This document shows, piece after piece, positions 1 through 7,454 of a DNA stretch of 64,000 bases; the stretch's first letter is position 1; each line of letters begins with the position of its first letter. The position numbers were made by a program, and so were the translations under genes. The stretch covers positions 120,246 through 184,245 of the forward strand of contig JAVCCK010000007.1 in assembly GCA_030765525.1 (NCBI GenBank), read 5' to 3'. The DNA is from Candidatus Lernaella stagnicola. Lineage in GTDB: Bacteria; Lernaellota; Lernaellaia; Lernaellales; Lernaellaceae. The notes under the pieces are model-generated. The model ran no database searches and was not told the origin of the DNA. It saw only the letters and a list, made by a program, of their open reading frames with translations.

Positions 1-2
1 AC

Positions 3-635
3 GAACAAGAGTTGGGTTTTGAAAAGGACGTACTCGGCTTCTTTATTTCCGGGCATCCGTTGGACGAATACCGCAATATCGCCGCGACTTTCACCACGCA
101 CAACGCGACCCGACTAAAAGAGGAAACGACCAGCCGAGACGTGCGCATTGCCGCGCTGATCACCAGCTTCAAGAAAAGCTTGACGAAGAAAGGTAAGCCC
201 TATGCCCGGGGTGTGGCCGAGGACCAAACCGCGCCCTTCCAGTTCACCATGTTTTCCGAAGCGCTGGAAAAATCAGCCGTAGCGTTGGACAACCCGGAAA
301 AACCCATGCTGTTTTTCGGCCGTGTGGAAGTGCGCGACGGCGGCAGCGCGTTGCGGGTTGATCGGATAATTCCTCTTGAGAATGCGGCGGAAGTGTGCAG
401 TAATGAAGTGCACATTTATTTACGGAGTGTCGGACTGCTTAAATCGCACATGCAGCGTTTATCGGAATGCATGAAGCGGCATCCGGGTTCGTGTCGGGGT
501 TTTGTTCATCTGGAAATACCCGACCGTAGTGAAGCGATTTTTGCGTTGCCGAAAACCGTTGGACTGCAAGTCTCCGATTCCTTGGCCGAGGAAATCGGCG
601 TGATTTTCGGCCCCGGCAAGGTCACATTTCAATGA
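3..635 (+). CDS. dnaE: DNA polymerase III alpha subunit, C-terminal part (partial)
   Basis: The gene enters from the left edge, so only the last 210 codons are present (frame opens at base 3, stop TGA 633-635). DnaE is the replicative polymerase subunit. The first residues carry the family hallmark GFFISGHPLDEY, which lies at the end of the polymerase/helix-hairpin-helix region. It is followed by an OB-fold (about residues 45-120, starting RIAALITSFKKSLTKKGKPY) that binds single-stranded DNA, and a short C-terminal domain. The catalytic aspartates lie upstream of the window. Length and order of the visible part fit bacterial DnaE rather than PolC. hfq follows after 38 bases on the same strand. 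Confidence 0.93.
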   Translation, partial: EQELGFEKDVLGFFISGHPLDEYRNIAATFTTHNATRLKEETTSRDVRIAALITSFKKSLTKKGKPYARGVAEDQTAPFQFTMFSEALEKSAVALDNPEKPMLFFGRVEVRDGGSALRVDRIIPLENAAEVCSNEVHIYLRSVGLLKSHMQRLSECMKRHPGSCRGFVHLEIPDRSEAIFALPKTVGLQVSDSLAEEIGVIFGPGKVTFQ

Positions 636-673
636 CGGGCCGCCGGCCCGTATGCATTTAGGGGGAATTACCC

Positions 674-910
674 ATGATAAACAAAAAAATACGCATCAAC
701 GTTCAGGATCAGTTCATCAATTCCATGCGAAAAGAACGTGTCCCGGTTACCGTTGAATTGATTACCGGCGAAAAACTGGACGGGTTAATCAAGAGCTTCG
801 ACAATTACTGTGTGGTCGTCGAGGCCGAACGGTTACATCTCATCTACAAGCATGCCATTGCCAACATCAACATCGACAAAACGATCAAAGTCGGCTTCAT
901 GGCCGGTTGA
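674..910 (+). CDS. hfq: RNA chaperone Hfq
   Basis: 78-residue Sm-like protein that forms a hexameric ring and helps small RNAs pair with mRNAs. The Sm1 region (VNVQD-like start, residues about 8-45) and the Sm2 signature YKHAI (residues 59-63) are both present. The ring-face residues Q, F and the lysine/histidine of YKHA are in place. There is almost no C-terminal tail, as in many non-enteric Hfq proteins. An AGGGGGA ribosome site sits 8 bases before the ATG. The stop lies inside, or directly before, the start of hflX, the classic hfq-hflX arrangement; miaA, the usual upstream partner, is absent here and dnaE takes its place. Confidence 0.95.
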   Translation: MINKKIRINVQDQFINSMRKERVPVTVELITGEKLDGLIKSFDNYCVVVEAERLHLIYKHAIANINIDKTIKVGFMAG

Positions 911-2210
911 AGAGGCCCGGCGACTGACCGGTAATGACGACGCGGACGGTCCGCGCGCCTTACTCGTCGGTTGCCGCGTTCGCTCTGAAGATCGTGACAT
1001 TGTAGCCGAATCACTCACCGAACTTGCACGGCTGGTCGATACCGCCGGCGCGATCGAGGTCGGCTGCGTCAAATGCGAAGTCAAACGACCCGTACCGGCC
1101 ACTTTCGTCGGCCGGGGCGCTATCGATCGCATTGCCAAACAACTCGCCGAATTGGACGTGCCGGTCCGTTGCGTCGTCTTCGATGTCGACTTGACGGCCA
1201 CCCAGCAACGCAATTTGGAAAGTCGCCTCGAGGTGATGGTCATCGACCGCACCGGCATTATCCTGGACATCTTCGCCAAGCGGGCGCAAACCCGAGAAGG
1301 CAAACTGCAGGTCGAGTTGGCCCAATACCAATATTTACTGCCGCGGCTGCGCGGCTTGTGGACCCACCTGTCGCGGCAGGGCGCGGGCATCGGCACGCGC
1401 GGCCCCGGCGAAACCGACCTGGAAATCGATCGTCGCCGCATTCGCCAGCGGATCGCCGGTTTGAAAAAAAAGTTGGAGAAGGTTCGGATGACCCGTGAAT
1501 TGCACCGCTCCGAACGCCGAAAAAGCCAGGTGCAGACCGTGGCGCTCGTCGGTTACACCAACGCCGGTAAGTCGACGCTGCTCAACGCCTGCACCGACGC
1601 CGACGTGCTGATCGAAGACCGCCTCTTTGCCACCCTCGACCCCACGGCGAGGGAAATCGCGCTGCCCGGTAATGTCAAAGCGGTGATGGTCGATACCGTC
1701 GGCTTCATTCAGCGCCTGCCGCACCAACTCGTCGAAAGTTTCAAGGCCACCTTGGAGGAAGTCACGCTGGCCGACTTGATCGTGCACGTGGTGGACGCGT
1801 CGCATCCGCGCATGGAACAGCAGGTCGGCGCCGTGGCCGAGGTGTTGCACGAAATCGGCGCGACCGATCAGGCGATGGTCTATGTGTTCAACAAAGCCGA
1901 TCTCGTGATTCAGAAACCCTGGTTGGATCGCCTCGTCGCCGCGCATCAGCCCGCGGTGGCCGTCAGCGCCCGGGACGGCTCGAATCTCGACGATTTCCGC
2001 AACCAACTGGCACTCACGTTGGGGCGTCACCGGCGGCGAGCCGTGTTCCGTGTTCCCTTGGCCAGGCCGGACGTGCTGCATATCCTGCGCACGCGGGCCG
2101 AAGTGATAGCCGACGACATCGACGGACAGCACGTCGTGTTGACGTTGCGGATCGGCGAACGCCTAGCCGGGCGGTGGCGGGAGTTTCGCATAGAGGAGAA
2201 CGGAAGTTGA
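852..2210 (+). CDS. hflX: GTPase HflX (ribosome-splitting/rescue)
   Basis: HflX is a GTPase that binds the 50S subunit and splits stalled ribosomes. The N-terminal nucleotide-binding domain ends with the family motif DRTGIILDIFAKRAQTREGK. A coiled linker with GPGETDLE(x)DRR follows, then a G domain with G1 GYTNAGKST (about residue 233), G3 DTVGF (about 280) and G4 NKAD (about 346). The start is uncertain: ATG 852 would overlap hfq by 59 bases. No ATG, GTG or TTG follows until deep inside the conserved domain. A CTG at 924, 8 bases after GAAGAGG, is an alternative that removes the overlap. The upstream ATG at 810 would overlap hfq by 101 bases and adds only hfq-shadow sequence. Confidence 0.92.
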   Translation: MPLPTSTSTKRSKSASWPVEEARRLTGNDDADGPRALLVGCRVRSEDRDIVAESLTELARLVDTAGAIEVGCVKCEVKRPVPATFVGRGAIDRIAKQLAELDVPVRCVVFDVDLTATQQRNLESRLEVMVIDRTGIILDIFAKRAQTREGKLQVELAQYQYLLPRLRGLWTHLSRQGAGIGTRGPGETDLEIDRRRIRQRIAGLKKKLEKVRMTRELHRSERRKSQVQTVALVGYTNAGKSTLLNACTDADVLIEDRLFATLDPTAREIALPGNVKAVMVDTVGFIQRLPHQLVESFKATLEEVTLADLIVHVVDASHPRMEQQVGAVAEVLHEIGATDQAMVYVFNKADLVIQKPWLDRLVAAHQPAVAVSARDGSNLDDFRNQLALTLGRHRRRAVFRVPLARPDVLHILRTRAEVIADDIDGQHVVLTLRIGERLAGRWREFRIEENGS

Positions 2211-3322
2211 AGCGCGCGATAGTCATCTTGCTCATGCTTGCCGCGGCCGCGACGGTCTTTGCGGCGGAATTGGCGCTGTTTGTCGGCCGGGCGGAAATCG
2301 AGCTGGACGAACGAAATACCGAGGCCGCGCGGCGCCAAGCCAAAAAAGATGCGTTGGCCGACGCGTTGCAAAAAGCCATTGACCAGTTCGTGCCGCCCGA
2401 AGAAGCCAAGCTGAAAAAGAAACAGATCGAACGGCAAATCCTGCGCAAGCCCGCCCTTTACGTCGTGAGTTACTCCGTCCTGGACGAGCAAACCGAACCG
2501 GCCGTATATCGACTCGCGATCGAAGCGAGGATCCGTATCGACAGCTTGAAAGAAGCCGTGGCGGCGATTCAGATCGCGCCACCAAGCCGGGCGCAAAAGC
2601 CGCCGCTCACGGTTCTCGTTTTTCGACAATTCGGCGACGGCTACGCCTACGTTCCCGACTTGGACAACCCACTGCGCGAACGCTTCGAGCTGGCCGGGCA
2701 GCCGGTGGCGTCCACGGCGACCGCCGAGAGTTTTCTGGGCTCCCCGTCGTTCGTAAAGGCCGTCAACCTCGAAGCCTACGGTGATCTGACTCAGGTGGCC
2801 ACGGCCCAAGGACTGCGCTTGCTCGTCATGATTGAGCTGCGCAATGATACCCCTGAGGATCAAGTCGAAGACGCTTGCGATCAACAAGCGTTTGTGAAGA
2901 TCGTTGACGCGCCGGCCAAGGCCATGATCGCGTCGTTGAAATATCGTTACCCGAGCAAAAAAGCCTGCACTTCGCTCGACGAAATCGCCGCGCGCGACCT
3001 GTTCGCCGCGGTAACCGACGCGCTGGCGAAACACGGTAGGCTGGATGATGCCGGCAAGGCGGAAATCGCCATTGAGTTTATCGGCGTGAGAGACTACGCC
3101 CAAATGTTGGAATTGCAGGCGTTGATTCGCAATCGCGCCTACGTGCAACAGGCCGAGTTGGATTCCTTCGAACCCGGCGGGCGCGTTCGATTTCGCGTCG
3201 TGTACGGCGGGACGATTAAGCAACTTGCCGGGGACCTCTTGTCGGCGCGCGCCGCGACGTGCAAACTGTCGGCGTCTGGGCAAAGCGGTAATTTGATTCA
3301 ATTCAACGTGGAGACGCGATGA
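2207..3322 (+). CDS. Secreted protein with FlgT-N-like domain
   Basis: 371 residues. A TTG start at 2207 overlaps the hflX stop (TTGA) and is preceded by AGGAGAACGG; starting there gives a clean signal peptide (KR, then a run of Leu/Ala ending FAAE). The mature N-terminus (about 22-110) reads GRAEIELDERNTEAARRQ and KKDALADALQKAIDQ, which is the pattern of the FlgT N-terminal/LPP20-like periplasmic domain. The rest is mixed alpha/beta without a motif I know. No flagellar genes are present, so a flagellar role is not implied. It is translationally coupled to the PEGA lipoprotein downstream (ATGA overlap), so the two probably act together at the envelope. Confidence 0.6.
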   Translation: MKRAIVILLMLAAAATVFAAELALFVGRAEIELDERNTEAARRQAKKDALADALQKAIDQFVPPEEAKLKKKQIERQILRKPALYVVSYSVLDEQTEPAVYRLAIEARIRIDSLKEAVAAIQIAPPSRAQKPPLTVLVFRQFGDGYAYVPDLDNPLRERFELAGQPVASTATAESFLGSPSFVKAVNLEAYGDLTQVATAQGLRLLVMIELRNDTPEDQVEDACDQQAFVKIVDAPAKAMIASLKYRYPSKKACTSLDEIAARDLFAAVTDALAKHGRLDDAGKAEIAIEFIGVRDYAQMLELQALIRNRAYVQQAELDSFEPGGRVRFRVVYGGTIKQLAGDLLSARAATCKLSASGQSGNLIQFNVETR

Positions 3323-3657
3323 AGCGCTTTTTTCTGATTCTTATTTTGGTCGCCTTCCTCGGCGGCTGCGCCACGCCACTGGCAAGAATTAACGGCAACG
3401 CTCCCACGAAGCCGGTCTTTCTGTCGGTGGTACCCGAAGACGCGAAAGTCTTCCTCGACGGAATGTACGTCGGGCGGGCGAAACGGTTTACCGAGGAAAG
3501 AGGCGGCCTGCCGCTGACGGCCGGCGCCCATCGCCTGCGTCTAGAGGCCGAAGAATTTCTCAACGAATCGATTGTGTTGACCGCGGAGCAGGGCACGCAG
3601 AAAATCGAAATTCGCATGCTGCCCCGACCGGTGCCGCCGCCCGAATCGGAGGGCTAA
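3319..3657 (+). CDS. Small PEGA-domain lipoprotein
   Basis: 112 residues. The N-terminal signal ends in the lipobox LGGC (Cys about residue 17), so it should be lipidated. The mature part has the PEGA fold pattern: a beta strand VFLSVVPEDAKVFLDG, then YVG, then a turn and PLTAGAHRLRLEAEEF (about residues 35-85). PEGA domains occur in surface or periplasmic proteins and usually bind or scaffold; no catalytic residues are seen. Its ATG overlaps the stop of the FlgT-N-like gene by four bases, which points to coupled translation and a shared function. Confidence 0.65.
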   Translation: MKRFFLILILVAFLGGCATPLARINGNAPTKPVFLSVVPEDAKVFLDGMYVGRAKRFTEERGGLPLTAGAHRLRLEAEEFLNESIVLTAEQGTQKIEIRMLPRPVPPPESEG

Positions 3658-3663
3658 CGCGAC

Positions 3664-4773
3664 ATGGGTTTCCTCAAGGACGTGTGGGCCAACAAATGGG
3701 TTAAGCTGGCGGTACTTAGCGCCGGCTTGTTCGTCCTGGGATATTTCGTGTTCCGCCTCTCCACGATTCTCACCGCACTGGCGATTTCCTGGGTGCTTGC
3801 CTATATCTGCGACCCCGTCGTCGATTTCATGGAAGCGCGCCGCATACCCCGAACCGCCGGCGTCGTCATCCTCGCCGTGGTGCTTGCGATGGTCGTGGTG
3901 GCGATCAATCTCGTTCTGGTGCCGGTGGCGGTAAACGAATTTCGCGAGTTGGGCCGAAACATGCCCGACTACGGCACCCTGCTTACCGAGCGTTGGTTAC
4001 CCGGCCTTGAGAATACGCTGGGCATTGATTTGCCCCGCACCGAGCAGGAAATCCGTCAGTTCTTCACCGATCATCGCGATACCGTCAACCAAGTCGCCGA
4101 AGCGATTCGCTCCCCACTGACCGACTTCGCGAAAAACGCGCTGTCCAGCGTCATGGCCTTTGTGATCGGCTTACTGACGCTCGTGGTGATCCCGGTGGCG
4201 TGGTTTTTTCTGCTGCGCGATATTGACCGTATCAACAGCGGCATCGCTTCATTGGTACCCGCGCGAAGGCGGGAAGGTTTCGTCACCTTCATGAAGGAAG
4301 TGGACGGGATCGTCTCGAACTTCCTGCGCGGGCAATTCACCGTCGCGTTGATTCTCGCGGCGCTCTATTCACTCGGACTGTGGCTGATTGCCGACGTGCC
4401 GCTGGGCTTGGTGATCGGCGTCACGGCCGGGGTCGTTTCCATCGTGCCCTATCTGGGCGTTGTGCTGGGAATCATCCCGGCGTTGATCATGGCCTTCCTG
4501 CAGCACCAGGATATCAAGCACCCGCTGCTCGTCATCGCCGTATTCGCCGGCGCCCAGGCGTTGGAAGGCAACGTGATCACCCCGAAAATTATCGGCGACA
4601 AGCTGGGCTTGCACCCCGTGACGATCATTTTCGCCTTGCTCGTCGGGGCCGAATTGCTTGGCGTGTTCGGTATGTTGATCGCCATTCCCGTCGCGGCGGT
4701 CCTGCAGGTTTTGATGGTGAGATACATCCAGCGCTACAAGCAGGGAGAATTCTTCAACCGTGGCCCGCGGTGA
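3664..4773 (+). CDS. AI-2E family transporter (PerM/YdiK-like)
   Basis: 369-residue polytopic inner-membrane protein. Two N-terminal helices, a cytoplasmic or periplasmic loop (about residues 95-160), then five or six helices follow the AI-2E exporter family plan. Signature stretches are VVIPVAWFFLLRDID, the loop IVSNFLRGQF and the C-terminal EGNVITPKIIGDKLGLHP. The family is annotated as AI-2 exporter but members also act as ion transporters, so the substrate is unknown. It starts 6 bases after the PEGA lipoprotein and overlaps the next gene by 14 bases, so it belongs to the hfq-hflX run. Confidence 0.85.
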   Translation: MGFLKDVWANKWVKLAVLSAGLFVLGYFVFRLSTILTALAISWVLAYICDPVVDFMEARRIPRTAGVVILAVVLAMVVVAINLVLVPVAVNEFRELGRNMPDYGTLLTERWLPGLENTLGIDLPRTEQEIRQFFTDHRDTVNQVAEAIRSPLTDFAKNALSSVMAFVIGLLTLVVIPVAWFFLLRDIDRINSGIASLVPARRREGFVTFMKEVDGIVSNFLRGQFTVALILAALYSLGLWLIADVPLGLVIGVTAGVVSIVPYLGVVLGIIPALIMAFLQHQDIKHPLLVIAVFAGAQALEGNVITPKIIGDKLGLHPVTIIFALLVGAELLGVFGMLIAIPVAAVLQVLMVRYIQRYKQGEFFNRGPR

Positions 4774-5659
4774 GCGCCGCCGCCGGATCCGTTTCGGACC
4801 CCCGATTCTGCTCGGGATCATCCTCGTAGGTGTGTTTCTCTTCGTCACCAAACCTCAATGGCTCGTCGGCCTGGTCACCCAATACGTCGAAGAACGTCGC
4901 CAAGACAATCGCCCCTTAGTTAACTCCGAAGTCGGCAAATGGAAAGAACTCGAGCCCGGACTCGATTACCGCCGCGTGCGACTTCGCCGGCAGGGCGGTT
5001 TGTTTACCGGTTTCCATTTGGCCATGGTGCGCGTGAATCCCGCTCTCCTCGACATTCGCATCGTCTTTGTTCCCAGTGAGAAACTGCCCTTGGAAAATAT
5101 GTCCGCCGTCGCTCAGCGTACCGGTGCGGTCGCGCTCATGAACGCCAGCTACTTCGAGGCCGACATGAAGGTTATGGGCCTGCTTGTTTCCGGGGGGAAA
5201 GTACTCTCACCCTTGCGACAGGGTGGGCGGGTCCATCACGGCGTGTTCTTTGTGCGCGGGCGCAAAGCCTATTTGAAGCATCGGTCCAACGTCAATCCCG
5301 CGGCGATGGACGAGGCCTTCCAAGCCGGCCCCTGGCTCGTAACCGACGGTAAGCCGCGCCTGCGTTTTCGCAACGCCGACGTGGTCACTCGGCGTTCCGT
5401 GCTCGGCGTCGATGCCAAGGGACGTGTCGTGTTCGCGGCGACCGATGCGATTCTCGGCGGGCTGACCTTGCCCGAATTGGCCGGGCTCCTGGGCGGCCCC
5501 GAACCCGAGGGGCTGGAAATGTGGAGGGTTATCAATTGCGACGGCGGCACCAGCACGCAAATGATGCTGCGCCATCGTCGCAAAAGCCTGACGATTCGCT
5601 CCAGCATTCACGTTCCGGTCTACCTCGGCGTATTCCCGCGGAAAAAGAAAACTGAATGA
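4760..5659 (+). CDS. Phosphodiester glycosidase (NAGPA-like) family membrane protein
   Basis: 299 residues from a GTG that overlaps the previous gene by 14 bases. A basic N-terminus and one membrane helix (about residues 14-30) anchor it. The remainder is the NAGPA/DUF2233 domain: ALMNASYFE (about 125), a RRSVLGVD block (about 210) and the signature INCDGGTSTQMM (about 255), the region that carries the catalytic and metal residues in this fold. Family members cleave GlcNAc-phosphodiester bonds or process exopolysaccharide and wall polymers. The substrate cannot be told from sequence. It closes the hfq-hflX transcription unit before the tRNA-Val promoter. Confidence 0.8.
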   Translation: MARGERRRRIRFGPPILLGIILVGVFLFVTKPQWLVGLVTQYVEERRQDNRPLVNSEVGKWKELEPGLDYRRVRLRRQGGLFTGFHLAMVRVNPALLDIRIVFVPSEKLPLENMSAVAQRTGAVALMNASYFEADMKVMGLLVSGGKVLSPLRQGGRVHHGVFFVRGRKAYLKHRSNVNPAAMDEAFQAGPWLVTDGKPRLRFRNADVVTRRSVLGVDAKGRVVFAATDAILGGLTLPELAGLLGGPEPEGLEMWRVINCDGGTSTQMMLRHRRKSLTIRSSIHVPVYLGVFPRKKKTE

Positions 5660-5703
5660 ACAACGTTGCCCCTTTGTTTTCGCGGTGTTATTATATTTTC
5701 CAC

Positions 5704-5732
5704 TTGACAGGCAGCCGCGTGCGAACTAAAAG
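5704..5732 (+). promoter_or_regulatory. Sigma70-type promoter for tRNA-Val
   Basis: A perfect -35 TTGACA (5704-5709), a 17-base spacer and TAAAAG (5727-5732, four of six matches to TATAAT) would place transcription start a few bases before the tRNA at 5746. It may also drive infC-rpmI-rplT downstream, because no clear terminator lies between. Confidence 0.6.
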
Positions 5733-5745
5733 GCTCTTTCCGCAG

Positions 5746-5818
5746 AGGCACGTAGCTCAGAGGCTAGAGCACTACCCTGACGCGGTAGGGGCCGTGGGTT
5801 CGAGTCCCACCGTGCCTA
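5746..5818 (+). tRNA. tRNA-Val(GAC)
   Basis: A complete cloverleaf folds by hand: acceptor AGGCACG/CGTGCCT, D-stem GCTC/GAGC, anticodon stem CTACC/GGTAG with loop CTGACGC (anticodon GAC, reading GUC/GUU), a 5-base variable loop, T-stem GTGGG/CCCAC with TTCGAGT, and discriminator A. CCA is not encoded (the next bases are GCG). The 73-base length is normal. Confidence 0.93.
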
Positions 5819-6094
5819 GCGAGAAGAAAACCGGCCGTAAATGCCGGTGGAATGTGGACAAGGGTTCGCCAAACAGGCGGGGCCGAAGGGCCCAAGTCGG
5901 CGCAAGCGCGCCGCACCTCGATCCCGGGAAAAATGCAAAGTTGTGTTTGTTTTCCCTGTACGGGACGGGCGTCTGTTGGCTGTGGCCACGGCGCCCTTGC
6001 TGTTTAATGTCAATCCCTCTCGTGGTTTGGAGTTGGCCGGCGATTCGTTCGACGGTTGAGGTCGGCCGGGAGGGGGGCACAAGAAGGGAGTTCG
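5819..6094 (+). other. Leader between tRNA-Val and infC
   Basis: 276 bases without a convincing gene. A small hairpin ACCGGC-(CGTAAAT)-GCCGGT at 5829-5848 directly follows the tRNA but has no T-run, so it is a weak candidate for processing or attenuation. Further short GC hairpins occur (for example GGCC-GAA-GGGCC near 5880-5891). Upstream regions of infC-rpmI-rplT operons often host L20/IF3-responsive leaders; I cannot match this one to a described class. Confidence 0.4.
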
Positions 6095-6100
6095 ATCATA
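6081..6100 (+). promoter_or_regulatory. Ribosome site and non-canonical AUC/AUA start of infC
   Basis: A strong Shine-Dalgarno AAGAAGGGAG (6081-6090) is followed by TTCG and then ATC (6095) and ATA (6098). No ATG or GTG is in frame near it. This is the pattern by which infC is autoregulated through a rare start codon that IF3 itself discriminates against. Confidence 0.7.
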
Positions 6101-6646
6101 CGCAGACGACCACGTAGAGGGATTCCGGTTCGGACCGAGCCGGCCCACCGTATCAACGAACGAATTCGTCACAGCCAGGTTCTCGTCATCGATGACGAAG
6201 GCGAAACATTGGGCGTGATGGATCCGCGTGACGGTATCGAGATTGCTCTGGAAAAGGGCTTGGACCTGGTGGAAGTAGCGCCAAACGGCAAACCGCCCGT
6301 ATGCAAAATCATGGATTACGGCCGGTTCAAGTACCAGCAGGAGAAAAAAGCCCAAGAATCCAAAAAGCACGCGACTGTCATACAGTTGAAAGAAATCAAA
6401 ATGCGCCCAAAAACCGGCGAACACGATTATCAGTTCAAGCTGAAGAAAATTCGCCAGTTTTTGGAAAAAGGAATGAAAGTCAAAGCAACGATCATGTTCC
6501 GTGGCCGCGAAGTAGTCCACTCCGGACTGGGTCGCTCGATTCTGTTACGCATCGCCGAGGACGTCACCGATGTGGGCGAGGTGGAGCGTGCCCCCAAGAT
6601 GGAAGGCCGGAACATGTTTCTGATCCTCGCTTCGAAACAGAAGTAG
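6095..6646 (+). CDS. infC: Translation initiation factor IF-3
   Basis: IF3 keeps 30S subunits free and checks the start codon and initiator tRNA. The N-domain (RINERIRHSQVLVIDDEGETLG) and C-domain (MRPKTGEHDYQFKLKKIRQFLEKG, MFRGRE) are complete. A start at ATC 6095 or ATA 6098 gives 182-183 residues, the usual size (about 180), and sits behind the best ribosome site. A TTG at 6056 would give 196 residues with an unmotivated N-terminal tail and no ribosome site. The gene leads the conserved infC-rpmI-rplT order and is probably self-regulated through the rare start codon. Confidence 0.93.
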   Translation: MIRRRPRRGIPVRTEPAHRINERIRHSQVLVIDDEGETLGVMDPRDGIEIALEKGLDLVEVAPNGKPPVCKIMDYGRFKYQQEKKAQESKKHATVIQLKEIKMRPKTGEHDYQFKLKKIRQFLEKGMKVKATIMFRGREVVHSGLGRSILLRIAEDVTDVGEVERAPKMEGRNMFLILASKQK

Positions 6647-6736
6647 AAAAAACACGCCACCACATGGCATTCCCGAACGCCGCGCGCGAAGGCGGAGCGG
6701 TGGCGGCGGTGTATTCGTGTTGAAAGGAGTTTGCCG

Positions 6737-6931
6737 ATGCCGAAAATGAAAACCAACCGGGGAGCGGCGAAGCGATTCAAAGTCACTGGTTCCGGGCGGA
6801 TCAAGCGGGGGCACAGCCACCGCAGTCATATCTTGACTAAGAAGTCGACCAAGCGGAAACGCAAGCTGCGTCAAAACAGCGAAATCGACAAAGCGGATGT
6901 CAAGAACGTGCGCAAGATGCTCAACATCTAA
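6737..6931 (+). CDS. rpmI: 50S ribosomal protein L35
   Basis: 64 residues, strongly basic. The N-terminus [20 protein letters not shown] and the middle [18 protein letters not shown] are diagnostic of L35. The ATG at 6737 follows GAAAGGAG by 7 bases; a TTG two codons upstream is a less likely start. It lies 90 bases after infC and 48 before rplT, in the universal order. Confidence 0.96.
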   Translation: MPKMKTNRGAAKRFKVTGSGRIKRGHSHRSHILTKKSTKRKRKLRQNSEIDKADVKNVRKMLNI

Positions 6932-6979
6932 CGACCCATTGATTCGCTCGTTACGGGTACGTAGGAAAGGAGGCGCAAT

Positions 6980-7333
6980 ATGCCACGCGTAAAAGGTGGG
7001 TACAAAACTCACCGCCGTCATAAAAAAGTCCTTGCGCAGGCCAAAGGCTTCAAGCAAGGACGCCGCAAGTTGTTCAAAACGGCCAAGGAATCGGTCTTTC
7101 GTTCCTTGGCGTATCAATACCGCGATCGCCGGACCAAGAAACGGGACTTCCGGCGCTTGTGGATCGTGCGGATCAACGCCGCCGCCCATGAGCACGGTAT
7201 GTCCTATTCGCGCTTGATCCATTGCATGAAGCAAGCGGGAATCGAAATCGACCGCAAGGTCCTTTCCGATATGGCCGTGCATGATCCCGAAGCCTTCGGC
7301 AAGGTCGTCGAACTGGCCAAGGCGCAAGCCTAA
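6980..7333 (+). CDS. rplT: 50S ribosomal protein L20
   Basis: 117 residues, the standard length. [18 protein letters not shown] (residues 1-18), [29 protein letters not shown] and the C-terminal [26 protein letters not shown] are typical. L20 is an early 23S rRNA assembly protein and in many bacteria represses its own operon through the leader RNA. An AAAGGAGG ribosome site lies about 8 bases before the ATG. It is followed after 121 bases by pheS. Confidence 0.97.
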   Translation: MPRVKGGYKTHRRHKKVLAQAKGFKQGRRKLFKTAKESVFRSLAYQYRDRRTKKRDFRRLWIVRINAAAHEHGMSYSRLIHCMKQAGIEIDRKVLSDMAVHDPEAFGKVVELAKAQA

Positions 7334-7370
7334 GGAAGCGTTCCGGTCACGGCAACCGGATACGCCGGCG

Positions 7371-7392
7371 CGGTGGGCCTGAGGGCTCACCG
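7371..7392 (+). other. GC-rich hairpin between rplT and pheS
   Basis: CGGTGGGCC-TGAG-GGCTCACCG forms a 9-base-pair stem (one G-U pair) with a tetraloop. No T-run follows, so it is not an intrinsic terminator; it could stabilise or punctuate the rplT-pheS mRNA. No Phe-rich leader peptide is visible, so pheST attenuation of the enteric type is not supported. Confidence 0.35.
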
Positions 7393-7454
7393 TCGTCGCG
7401 GGCGCGGTCGGTTGGACCCGCCCTTGAAATTCGACGGACAATGGACGGGTGACC

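Noticed and set aside
1335..2132. 265-codon frame on the minus strand
   Set aside because: Shadow of hflX; His/Gly-rich composition typical of the complement of a coding frame.
2027..3301. 424-codon open frame on the minus strand opposite hflX and the FlgT-N-like gene
   Set aside because: High GC makes long antisense frames common; codon pattern and composition are those of a shadow, while the plus-strand genes show clear family motifs.
5656..6117. 153-codon open frame on the plus strand
   Set aside because: It contains the complete tRNA-Val and the infC leader, has no ribosome site of its own and no recognisable protein pattern.
7371..7392. Intrinsic terminator between rplT and pheS
   Set aside because: Stable hairpin but no T-run follows, and the operon order suggests readthrough.
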